Shown here: piece by piece, positions 1-7,589 of the stretch | How positions within the stretch are numbered: the first letter of the stretch is position 1 | Layout: the number at the start of each line of letters is the position of its first letter | Assembly: GCA_023150805.1 (NCBI GenBank) | Contig: JAKLKF010000058.1 | Span: 1 to 45,158, forward strand | Length of the DNA stretch: 45,158 bases | DNA from: Myxococcota bacterium | GTDB lineage: Bacteria > Myxococcota_A > UBA796 > UBA2385 | Direction of reading: 5' to 3' | Position numbers and translations under genes: made by a program | The notes under the pieces: generated by a model | What the model was told of the DNA's origin: nothing | The model's input: the letters and a program-made list of their open reading frames with translations, nothing else | Databases searched by the model: none

Positions 1-50
1 CGAGGTGCTGCAGCTCGACCCCGGTTGGGTCCCTCGTCCCGACCCGATCG

Positions 51-941
51 TTGGAGCTCAAACGAACCAGGGCCCGCGCGCCCTACCCTCGTGGGCCGCC
101 GCCCGCCGCGCCGGGCGCCTATGGCGCGCCCCCCCCGCCCCCCGGGGCCTTCGGCGCCCCGCCCGCGCCGGTCGCCTACGGCGGCGGCTACGGCGCGCCC
201 CCTCCTCCGCCGGGCGCCTACGGCGCGCCTCCGCCCGCCGCCGGCGGCCCGATGGGTCCCCCCGGCGTGCTGCCTCCTCCGCCGATGCAGCCGGCGATCC
301 AGGGCCCGGTCGTCGGCTACGCCGCCGCCCAGGCGGCCACCCCCTTCCAGGTCTCGGGCCCGACCCCGGCCGCGCCGGCCGCGGACAGCGACTCGCGCGT
401 GCAGTCCACGCGCCTCTACGCGATCCTCTTCGCCTGCATGGTCCTGGTCATCGTCGCCGTCGTCGTCGCCGTCTGGCTGCGGCCGGGTGGCGACGACGAG
501 CCGGTGGCGGCGGCCCCCGCGGCGGCACCGGCGGTCGTGACCAAGGTCGAGAAGAAGCCGTCGGCCAACCAGGACACGGGCGCCGCCGAGCCGGCCCCCA
601 AGAAGCCCGAGCCCAAGCCCGCCAGCACCGCGCGCAAGTCCTCGGGCACCACGACCGCGGCGGCACCCTCGGCGCCCGCCGCGCCCACCGGCACCCCCGG
701 CGCCATCACCGTCCGCCTGTCGGACGCCGCCGCCTTCACCTCGGTCACCGTGCTCTGCCCCAACGCCTTCCGCGGCAAGGGCACCTTCGCCGGCGGCTCG
801 GCCACCGTCAGCGGCGTGCCCGCCGGCGAGTCCTGCTCCCTGCACTTCAACGGCGGCATCTCGCCGGGGCGCTTCAACGGGGCCACCGCAGGCAAGACCC
901 TGACCTGCGGCATGGTGGGCTCGGGGATGATCTGCAAGTAG
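51..941 (+). CDS. Pro/Gly/Tyr-rich single-pass membrane protein (start uncertain, possibly 5'-partial)
   Basis: About 296 residues if started at the TTG at 51. The frame has no stop back to the window edge, so the true start may lie outside. The first ~100 residues are low-complexity and repeat GAYGAPPPPPGAFGAPP-like units. One hydrophobic helix follows (about residues 122-143, LYAILFACMVLVIVAVVVAVWL-like), then an Ala/Pro/Lys-rich linker. A small C-terminal domain of ~80 residues contains three cysteines (LCPNAF, GESCSLHF, LTCGM) and ends at MICK. This is the layout of a cytoplasmic Pro-rich tail, a membrane anchor and an exported domain, as often seen in myxobacterial envelope or kinase-associated proteins. 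No family is recognised. A strong hairpin follows the stop. Confidence 0.6.
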   Translation: MELKRTRARAPYPRGPPPAAPGAYGAPPPPPGAFGAPPAPVAYGGGYGAPPPPPGAYGAPPPAAGGPMGPPGVLPPPPMQPAIQGPVVGYAAAQAATPFQVSGPTPAAPAADSDSRVQSTRLYAILFACMVLVIVAVVVAVWLRPGGDDEPVAAAPAAAPAVVTKVEKKPSANQDTGAAEPAPKKPEPKPASTARKSSGTTTAAAPSAPAAPTGTPGAITVRLSDAAAFTSVTVLCPNAFRGKGTFAGGSATVSGVPAGESCSLHFNGGISPGRFNGATAGKTLTCGMVGSGMICK

Positions 942-951
942 GGGCGCGCCG

Positions 952-979
952 CCTGGGCCCCTGGTCGAGGGGGCCCAGG
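952..979 (+). terminator. GC-rich hairpin after the first gene
   Basis: CCTGGGCCCC (952-961) pairs perfectly with GGGGCCCAGG (970-979) around an 8-nt loop, 11 nt after the stop codon. There is no U-tract, so the intrinsic terminator assignment rests on stem strength and position. Confidence 0.6.
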
Positions 980-1025
980 ATCCCCTGGGAGAGCCGCGGA
1001 GGTGGGATCGGCGGCGCCCAGGGGG

Positions 1026-1031
1026 TAGACT
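1026..1031 (+). promoter_or_regulatory. -10-like hexamer TAGACT
   Basis: The GGTAGACTGC context resembles the GGTAG-N-CT boxes before 19075 and 24655. It sits 25 nt before the preferred ATG at 1057 and would give a short leader holding the GGAG at 1047-1050. No convincing -35 is seen. Confidence 0.35.
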
Positions 1032-1056
1032 GCCGGCTCCTCGCATGGAGCCTCGG

Positions 1057-3018
1057 ATGCTGCTTCGCCTGCTGCTCGTGGCGCTCACCCTCGCCGGGCT
1101 GACGCTGTCCACCCCCGCCCTCGCCCAGGATGGCCCCTCCGCCGAGGTCGAGCGGGCCCACAAGAAGGAGAAGAAGGAGGAGCAGAGCGAGGAGGAGAAG
1201 GACGCCGAGCAGGCCGCGGCCGAGGCCGAGGCCGAGCGCAAGCGCAAGGAGATCCTGGCCCGCGTCATCGTGCTGAAGTGGGAGGGGACCAAGTCGGCGG
1301 ACTGGTCGGACGAGACGGTGCGCCGCAACGTGCGCAGCCGCATCGGCCGGCCCGAGGCGATGTTCTTCCCCGAGGTCGACCTGTACCAGAACGGCCGCGT
1401 CGTGCCCGACCGCACCGTGATCCCCGCGATGCAGCCGGCCATCGTGCCCGACACCAATGTGCCGCGGGTCCAGGCCGCCATCGACAGCGCCGCCGCCATC
1501 CCCTGGAGCGCCCTGCAGCCCTACGAGTGGCGGCAGAAGGCCGACGAGCTGCGCGCCATCGCCGAGGACCTGTGGTTCGTCGACCGCATCGAGCTGCGCG
1601 AGCCGCTGTTCCTGCTCTACACCCAGATCGGCCGCGCCGCCGAGAACGCCGCCGACAACTCGCCGCCCTACTACGAGCAGGTCGGCCCCTACTCGCTGAA
1701 CTACTACTTCTACCTGGCGGCCACCCTGGCCTACCAGGAGCCCGCCCTGATGAGCAAGCTGACCGACCAGGAGCTGTCGGCCAGCGTCGGCATCATCCTG
1801 AGCCAGATCCAGCAGGGCAGCTTCCCGACCCTGCCGGTCGACTTCCAGCAGGAGGGCGTCTACTTCGACCCGGTCGCCTTCAACGACACCTACGAGGTGC
1901 GGCTCAACGGCATCGTGGTCGAGCCCGACGCCCGCGGGCAGCTCGACGTCTTCCTGGGCCGCTCGGACATCTACCTGGTGCGCAAGGACACCGGGCACGG
2001 CCTGAGCGAGCGGCTGGAGGTCACCAAGCTGGAGAACAAGGAGTACTTCATCCGCGACGTGGCGCGGAAGAAGGTCGGCAAGGACTTCATCGACCAGCTC
2101 TTCCTGCACAAGCTCGAGTGCAACCCCGAGGTCGACGGCGCCATCCTCAACTACCTGGCGATCTACGCCAAGCTCCACGACAAGGCCGAGATCTACATCG
2201 CCGTCCCCGAGAGCGGAAACCCCAACAAGACCTGGATCTGGCGCTACCAGCGCGAGAGCGCCCAGCTCAAGCTGGTGGGTGGCGGCCCCGACGCCTTCCC
2301 GGTGCGCTTCGCCGCCGTCTTCAGCGCCGGCCTGCTCTACAACAAGGCCGGGTTGGCGGTCGACAAGGACTTCAGCGACGAGGACAGCGTGGCACCGGGC
2401 GACGTGGCCGACGACCGCCGCATCGACGCCGAGCTGAACCCGGCGACCATCCCCTTCAACTTCGAGCTGCGCGCCCACTACAACCGGCTGATGATCAACC
2501 TGGGCGCCGAGGCCGGCTACGAGGCCGGCTCGGGTGCGGGCTGGGTCGAGTACTACCAGACGCCCGGCCGCAACGACGACACGCTGACCATCGACCCCAA
2601 GGCCAGCGGCTGTCAGGAAGTGGTCATCGGGACGGACGAGGAGACCGGCGAGGTCATCACCGAGTGGCAGTGCGACGGCCTGTCCACGGTGCTCAACCAG
2701 AAGACCTTCAACCGCTACCTGTACATGGGCGTGGGCGTGGTCTTCCTGCGTGACGCCGGCATCGGCTTCGGCCCCCGCCTGGCCGCCCGCGTCGGCTGGA
2801 CCAACCTGCCCCACGCCATCCAGACCACGGGCCACTTCGGCTGGGCCATCCAGCCGGGCTTCCTGCCCAGCGGCCAGCGGGTCCGCCCGCTGATCGACGC
2901 CGACGCCCGCGCCGGCGTGGCCGTGCCCATCAAGAAGAGCCTGCTCAAGGACGCGACCGACAAGAAGGCCGTCCAGGGCGTCTTCGGCCTGACGCTGGGC
3001 ATCGGGATGACCTTCTGA
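1057..3018 (+). CDS. Exported outer-membrane beta-barrel-like protein
   Basis: 653 residues from ATG 1057, chosen over ATG 1045 because GGAG lies 6 nt upstream and the product then begins with a clean signal peptide (MLLRLLLVALTLAG...TPALAQ). After cleavage comes a highly charged Lys/Glu helix (about residues 30-70, probable coiled coil). A long mixed domain without recognised family follows (about 75-450). The C-terminal third has alternating Tyr/Phe/Gly-rich strands (NRYLYMGVGVVFLRD, GFGPRLAARVGW) and ends in GIGMTF. A terminal Phe on a strand is the usual outer-membrane beta-barrel signature. The stop overlaps the next ATG (TGATG), so the two are co-translated. An envelope-anchored assembly or transport role is inference. 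Confidence 0.65.
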   Translation: MLLRLLLVALTLAGLTLSTPALAQDGPSAEVERAHKKEKKEEQSEEEKDAEQAAAEAEAERKRKEILARVIVLKWEGTKSADWSDETVRRNVRSRIGRPEAMFFPEVDLYQNGRVVPDRTVIPAMQPAIVPDTNVPRVQAAIDSAAAIPWSALQPYEWRQKADELRAIAEDLWFVDRIELREPLFLLYTQIGRAAENAADNSPPYYEQVGPYSLNYYFYLAATLAYQEPALMSKLTDQELSASVGIILSQIQQGSFPTLPVDFQQEGVYFDPVAFNDTYEVRLNGIVVEPDARGQLDVFLGRSDIYLVRKDTGHGLSERLEVTKLENKEYFIRDVARKKVGKDFIDQLFLHKLECNPEVDGAILNYLAIYAKLHDKAEIYIAVPESGNPNKTWIWRYQRESAQLKLVGGGPDAFPVRFAAVFSAGLLYNKAGLAVDKDFSDEDSVAPGDVADDRRIDAELNPATIPFNFELRAHYNRLMINLGAEAGYEAGSGAGWVEYYQTPGRNDDTLTIDPKASGCQEVVIGTDEETGEVITEWQCDGLSTVLNQKTFNRYLYMGVGVVFLRDAGIGFGPRLAARVGWTNLPHAIQTTGHFGWAIQPGFLPSGQRVRPLIDADARAGVAVPIKKSLLKDATDKKAVQGVFGLTLGIGMTF

Positions 3019-3893
3019 TGGTCCTGCCCCTGCTGGTGCTCACCGTGGCCCTGGCCCCCGCCGCCCGGGCCGGCGACCTGGTGCCCCGCTGGGACCAGCC
3101 GGTGCGCTACCACGCCGAGGCCCAGGTCCAGACGCCCAACGGCTACCGCTACCTGGGCCGCTACAACGTCGAGGCCGTCGTCCTGACGCACGAGCTGTCC
3201 GTCGACCTGGCCTGCGTGCCGACGCCGGAGGCGGGGCGGGTCGACTGCACGCTCGAGCGGGTCGAGCTGGGCGGGCAGGCGCGGGCCAGCGACGAGCAGG
3301 CCCACGCCGCCATCCTGGCCGAGTACCAGCAGGTGCTGCAGGGCCAGGTCGCCCAGGTCTACGTCAGCGCCGACGGCCGCATCGGCACCATCGACCTGGA
3401 GGGGGTGGGCAAGGAGGACGACCGCCAGGCCCAGATCCACGAGACGCTGCGGCAGCTCCTGCGGCGGGTGCTGGCGCCGCTGGACCTGGGCATGCCGCGC
3501 AAGGGCGACCCCAAGTCCGGCACCTGGCGCCAGAAGGGCACCCCGCTGCTCTTCCAGCTGCTGACCGACTACGGCACGGCCGGCGGCTCGGTGATGAAGC
3601 ACACGCTGACCGGGCGGGAGGGCAGCCTGGCGCTCATCGAGAGCGAGGGCCGCGGCAACCTCTCCACCGGCCTGGACTTCGAGCTGAACGCCAGCCAGAT
3701 GGTCAACATGGTGGGCGGCGGCACCGGCGCCTTCGACACCACCACGGGCCAGCTGGCCTGGCGCACCCTCGCCGTCAGCGGCGAGCTGACCACCGAGTCC
3801 ATCCAGTACGGCGACCCGGTGGTCTACGGCCTGGCGGCCTGGGTGGGGCGGATCGGGCCTGACGGCGTGGTGCAGACCCCACCGGCGCGCTGA
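3018..3893 (+). CDS. Small exported protein, unknown function
   Basis: 291 residues. The start ATG at 3018 shares its A with the upstream TGA stop, so translation is coupled to the beta-barrel-like gene. The N-terminus (MVLPLLVLTVALAPAARAGD) is a signal peptide with an A-R-A cleavage site. The mature part is rich in beta-strand-like segments with two early cysteines (VDLACVP, VDCTLE) and no recognised motif. An outer-envelope or periplasmic partner of the upstream protein is the simplest reading. Confidence 0.65.
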   Translation: MVLPLLVLTVALAPAARAGDLVPRWDQPVRYHAEAQVQTPNGYRYLGRYNVEAVVLTHELSVDLACVPTPEAGRVDCTLERVELGGQARASDEQAHAAILAEYQQVLQGQVAQVYVSADGRIGTIDLEGVGKEDDRQAQIHETLRQLLRRVLAPLDLGMPRKGDPKSGTWRQKGTPLLFQLLTDYGTAGGSVMKHTLTGREGSLALIESEGRGNLSTGLDFELNASQMVNMVGGGTGAFDTTTGQLAWRTLAVSGELTTESIQYGDPVVYGLAAWVGRIGPDGVVQTPPAR

Positions 3894-3906
3894 GCGGGGC
3901 GCTCAG
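3890..3906. terminator. Bidirectional hairpin containing both stop codons
   Basis: CTGAGCG (3890-3896), loop GGG, CGCTCAG (3900-3906): a perfect 7-bp stem. The plus-strand stop TGA (3891-3893) and the minus-strand stop (TCA at 3903-3905) are both inside the stem of this convergent pair. Confidence 0.6.
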
Positions 3907-4718
3907 GGCTCGACGAAGCGCAGCAGCAGCGGCTGGTCCTCGAAGGGCAGCGGCACGTGGGGGGCGTTGAAGCCCGGCGCGTAGCCCTCGGTGTGGAAGC
4001 GTTGGCCCCGGTGCTCGAAGGCCTCGCCCGAGGGCAGCAGCCGGCCCAGGACCTGGTCGTGGGCCAGGTCCAGCAGCACCTCCTGCGCCGGGCCCAGCAG
4101 CGCGGGGGGCACGAAGCTGATCAGCTCGGCGCGCGCCACCTTGGCCAGGCCGGCGGTGTGCAGCAGGTGCCGACCGGCCGGGTCCTCGGGGAAGGGCTGG
4201 TCGTGCACGAGCAGCCGCCAGGCGCAGGCCGGGCGGTGGTCCTGGGGCGGCAGCGCCAGGGTGCTCTCCCGGTCCCACCAGCGCCAGGCCCGGAGGTCGT
4301 AGGCGGCGAAGGCGCCGGCCCGCATCCGCGCCCGCACGAAGGCCCAGGCCGCCTGCAGGTGCCCCAGGTCGGGGGGATCGCGCAGCTCGGCGCTGAGCAG
4401 GTGGGCCTGGACCGCGCCGCGCAGGCGGTCGGCCAGGACCGGGTCGGCCACCCCGACGTCGGCGGCCAGCGGCTCGACCCACTCGGCCCAGCCCGCCGGA
4501 TCGCGCGTCGTGCCGACGATGTCGACGCGGTAGCCGTCCGGCAGCCCCTCGGCGGCCCACCCCTCGGCGGCCAGGTCGCAGGGGAAGGCGGCCTGGCGGG
4601 TCTCCTCGAACAGGTAGCAGTCGACCCGCGCGGGCAGGGGGCCCGGCTCGTGCAGCGGGCGCGGCCAGGGTGAGGGCGGGGCCGGCGGCTGGCGCCGGAA
4701 GCGGTCCCAGAAGGCCAT
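3903..4718 (-). CDS. Unrecognised cytosolic protein
   Basis: 271 residues from ATG 4718 (MAFWDRFRRQPP...). The same frame stays open 82 codons further upstream, but that extension is Arg/Pro-rich and non-coding in character. There is no signal peptide or membrane segment. The C-terminal half carries the pattern GRHLLHTAGLAKVARAELISFVPP, which recalls a conserved segment of the DUF4026/DUF4261-type proteins; this is a weak impression, not an assignment. It is convergent with the upstream envelope operon and shares a terminator stem with it. Confidence 0.6.
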   Translation of the reverse strand: MAFWDRFRRQPPAPPSPWPRPLHEPGPLPARVDCYLFEETRQAAFPCDLAAEGWAAEGLPDGYRVDIVGTTRDPAGWAEWVEPLAADVGVADPVLADRLRGAVQAHLLSAELRDPPDLGHLQAAWAFVRARMRAGAFAAYDLRAWRWWDRESTLALPPQDHRPACAWRLLVHDQPFPEDPAGRHLLHTAGLAKVARAELISFVPPALLGPAQEVLLDLAHDQVLGRLLPSGEAFEHRGQRFHTEGYAPGFNAPHVPLPFEDQPLLLRFVEP

Positions 4719-4976
4719 GGGCGGTCGTCTCCTCGTCGACGGGGCCCGCACGACGTCGTGCAGCGGGCCAGGGTACCCGCGGCGGACCCGCTCGTGGACC
4801 GGCGGGTCGATGCAGAGGAGGGGCTGGCACCCGGAGGGAGTCGGTGGCGCGCCGCCGACCCCGCGCGAGGACTCGGGCTGCGCGACCGCCACCGGCGGGC
4901 GCGACCTGGGCTTCGCCTCGCTCACCCTGCTCGACGCCTGCCGGTCCACCTCGGGCGTCCACAAGCAGCCGCGACC

Positions 4977-5080
4977 TGCAGCTCCTCAGCGGCGCGACGC
5001 GCTCCTCGCGGGCCATGGCCATCGGCGTGCGGCGCGCCTTCGTGCTCGTCGCGATGTTCCGGGAGAGTGGAGGGGTCTGA
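4977..5080 (+). pseudogene. ORF6N-like C-terminal remnant
   Basis: A short GC3-rich frame reads LQLLSGATRSSRAMAIGVRR then AFV...FRESGGV and stops at 5080. The pattern LS-x3-RS-x-RA-x-A-x4-RAFV resembles the end of ORF6N domains from phage and mobile-element antirepressor-like proteins (typically LSSVLRSERAVxVNIxIMRAFVRLR). No coherent N-terminal half is visible upstream. If real, it is a decayed fragment next to the island edge. Confidence 0.3.
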
Positions 5081-5106
5081 GCGGGCGGATCCGGGCGGAG
5101 ATGATG

Positions 5107-5503
5107 CATCGGCCTGGGCCACCACCTCCTCCGTCGTCACCACGCGGGCCTGCGCCGTCGCCCAGTCCACCGCCTCGTTCCGCGCCGCCAGGATCCGCCG
5201 CTGCTGCGCCTTGCTGCGCGGGTCTCCCGGGTCTGGTGCGTCCAGGTCGTCGGGCGGCGCGCGGTGCGATGACTTCTGGTTGTCCATCGAGGACATGTGC
5301 CCCCTGGGATCCGGCCCCCGGCGGCGGCTGTTGTCGTCGTGCGTCAGCACCAGCATGTAGGGGGCGCGCGACCCGGGCCAGCCCGCCGCCTGCTGCTCCA
5401 GGTGCGCCGCCAGGCTCGCCCCGCGGGGCGACCGCCCCTCGTGGTAGCGGTTCCACCACCGCTCCTCCTTTTCCTCGCCCGGCGCCGCCTGTGGAGTCCC
5501 GAA
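5107..5503 (-). pseudogene. 5'-truncated gene fragment at the island edge
   Basis: The minus strand is open from 5503 downstream, directly after an in-frame TGA (5504-5506). The product reads GEEKEERWWNRYHEGRSPRG, ... APYMLVLTHDDNSRRRGPDP, ... EAVDWATAQARVVTTEEVVAQ. Codon third positions are strongly G/C until about 5110 and then lose this bias. No plausible start with a ribosome binding site exists at the 5' end, and the first in-frame ATG (5356) is deep inside the well-formed part. This looks like the interior or 3' part of a host gene cut off near 5505, where the island begins. Family not recognised. Confidence 0.45.
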
Positions 5504-5564
5504 TCAGCACCCCGCTGGCTATGAGCGTTGGTGAGGAGAGTCTGAGTTGTCCGAGGAGGAGCGA

Positions 5565-7589
5565 ATGCGCTCACCGCTGCGCAGGACCATACACCCGCTC
5601 CTCAAGATGGCCGTGATCGGCGGCGTCGATTCTGCCGTGCTTCTGCACATCAAGCGCGGCGCCGATGTGAACGCGACCGACGAGCGCGGGCGCTCCGCAC
5701 TCATGCTCGCGGCCAAGCGCGGCCATGCCCGCACCTGCCGCCTGCTACTGGAGGCCGGAGCCGACGACACGCTCAGGGACGCCGACGGTCTGGATGCGCT
5801 CGGGCATGCCCAGCCCCGGCTTCACACCGAGGTGGTATTGGCGCTTCTGGAGCACCGCTTGCGCGTCTGCCTGCCGGCCCTTGAAGTGGATGCGAGCCAC
5901 GTGCACACGATGCTGGTGCCGCAGGAAGCCGACCAACCGCCCGCCACCTCCGCCTGGGAGGCAGAGCCGGATGCCGTCGCTCCCGAAGCCGACCTTCAGC
6001 TAGTCGCGTCTTCGGCCGCTATCCAGGGCGCGATCACGGCCCACAAGGGACTTGATCGCGACGCCACCTGGGACGACATTGAGGTCCAACTTCCGTTGCG
6101 ACGTTCGAGGACGGGCGCTCCATCCGATCTCGACGACGACCTCGTCGCAGCGTGGCGGACGCTCCTCGCAACCGGGCTCCGAGTGGGAGCCCTCCCGCTC
6201 GGCGCGATCCAGAGGGCGGCGAACCAGGACGCGATTCCCACCGACGAGGCCGAGTGGCTGATCTCGGAGACGCTCACGGAGTTCGGCGTCGCGGTCGAGG
6301 TGTTTGAGCCGTGGGTCGACGATGCCCTGGACGACCAGTGCGGCAGCGAAGAGGAAGAAATTGATGGCGTCGCCGACGAGGCGATTGCCCATCTCCTCTC
6401 GCTGCGGCGCGAGCGGGACCGAGTGTACTGGTCGTGTGTGGGGAGCGCTCCGCCCCCGGATCGCCTTCATCGGGACGACGCCGCGCGGGTCGCCGCGATT
6501 GAGGCGGGCATCGTGGGCGTGCTCGATGCCCTTTCTCGCTCGCCGGCACTTCGCGCGGCATTGCTCGCCTCCACCCGAGAAGCGCCGCCCGGCGTCGGCG
6601 GAGAGAAAGACGAAGCCGAGTCGGAGGAGGGCGTGGAAGAGCGCGACGGCACCGCGGCCCGGGCAGCCCTACTCCTCTGCGAGCTTGCCCGAACGCGGGG
6701 CGTCGCCGATTCCGCCGTGCGGGAGTCGGCCATCTCGGCGCAGGACCTCGGCGAGTTGGGCTCGGCCCGAGCGGCGGTGCAACGTCTGGCGAGCGCGCTG
6801 CGTCGGCACGGCGTGCTTGACGCCGCGGCACGCGCATTTCTCGTCAGTGCGGACCAGTGGCACGGCGCATGGTGCGGGATGGTCGCGGCCAACCTACGGC
6901 TCGCGGTGCATATGGTCCAGAAGTCCTGGAAGAATGGTGTCCCGGCGACCGACCTCATCCAAGAGGCGAACACGGGAATCATGCGCGCCGTGGAGAAGTT
7001 CGATGTCCGCCGGGGAACGGGGTTCGCCACCTATGCCGCTTGGTGGGTGCGGGCCCGCGTGCAGCGGCACGTCTGGTGCGCGACCCTGGTGCGCACCCCG
7101 GCACGCGCGTCCGAGGTCCGTGCGAAGGCGGCCCGAGCCCGTCGAAGGTTCGAGGCCGCGGGCATCGAGTTCAACTCTGCTGACATTGCCGCCGAGGTGG
7201 GCTGCGATGCATCCACGCTTGAACGCGTGGTTGCGCTGGCGCGGGATCCCCTTCCCATCCCCCGCCTCGAAGACGCTGAGGATGGTGGAGTCGAGGCTAT
7301 CGGCCCCGAGGAGCAGACACCGGAAGACCTCACGGCCGACGCTGAGCTCCGCCACCTTGTGTTGCGCCACCTCGCCGCGCTGGCGCCGCGAGAGGCGCTC
7401 GTACTGCGTCTCCGATTCGGGTTCGTGGACGGCGACGACCACACGCTGTCGGAGATCGGTGAACAGCTCGGTCTGTCGCGGGAGAGGGTCCGCCAGATCG
7501 AGCGCGGGGCTCTCCAGAAACTTCGGGGTCAGGAAGGCATCTCCGACCTGATGCAGGGGAACGAACGGGAGGTGTCCGATGGCGAGTGA
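5565..7589 (+). CDS. Ankyrin-repeat / sigma70-family fusion, first gene of the defence operon
   Basis: 674 residues from ATG 5565, chosen because GAGGAGGAG lies 3-5 nt upstream; a TTG at 5547 would add six residues. Residues ~11-76 form two ankyrin repeats (VLLHIKRGADVNATDERGRS, ALMLAAKRGHARTCRLLLEAGAD). Residues ~195-245 resemble sigma region 1.1 (LPLGAIQRAANQDAIPTDEA...). A long acidic spacer follows. Region 2 begins at about N443 (NLRLAVHMVQ...DLIQEANTGIMRAVEKFD, then FATYAAWWVRARVQ). Region 3 follows (RTPARASEVRAK) and region 4.2 occupies about 626-655 (HTLSEIGEQLGLSRERVRQI). Core-binding and -10/-35 reading regions are thus RpoD-like, although region 1.2 looks eroded. Role inferred: a dedicated or inducible transcription factor for the island, with ankyrins as a protein-sensing arm. 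It overlaps the next gene by 11 bp. Confidence 0.85.
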   Translation: MRSPLRRTIHPLLKMAVIGGVDSAVLLHIKRGADVNATDERGRSALMLAAKRGHARTCRLLLEAGADDTLRDADGLDALGHAQPRLHTEVVLALLEHRLRVCLPALEVDASHVHTMLVPQEADQPPATSAWEAEPDAVAPEADLQLVASSAAIQGAITAHKGLDRDATWDDIEVQLPLRRSRTGAPSDLDDDLVAAWRTLLATGLRVGALPLGAIQRAANQDAIPTDEAEWLISETLTEFGVAVEVFEPWVDDALDDQCGSEEEEIDGVADEAIAHLLSLRRERDRVYWSCVGSAPPPDRLHRDDAARVAAIEAGIVGVLDALSRSPALRAALLASTREAPPGVGGEKDEAESEEGVEERDGTAARAALLLCELARTRGVADSAVRESAISAQDLGELGSARAAVQRLASALRRHGVLDAAARAFLVSADQWHGAWCGMVAANLRLAVHMVQKSWKNGVPATDLIQEANTGIMRAVEKFDVRRGTGFATYAAWWVRARVQRHVWCATLVRTPARASEVRAKAARARRRFEAAGIEFNSADIAAEVGCDASTLERVVALARDPLPIPRLEDAEDGGVEAIGPEEQTPEDLTADAELRHLVLRHLAALAPREALVLRLRFGFVDGDDHTLSEIGEQLGLSRERVRQIERGALQKLRGQEGISDLMQGNEREVSDGE

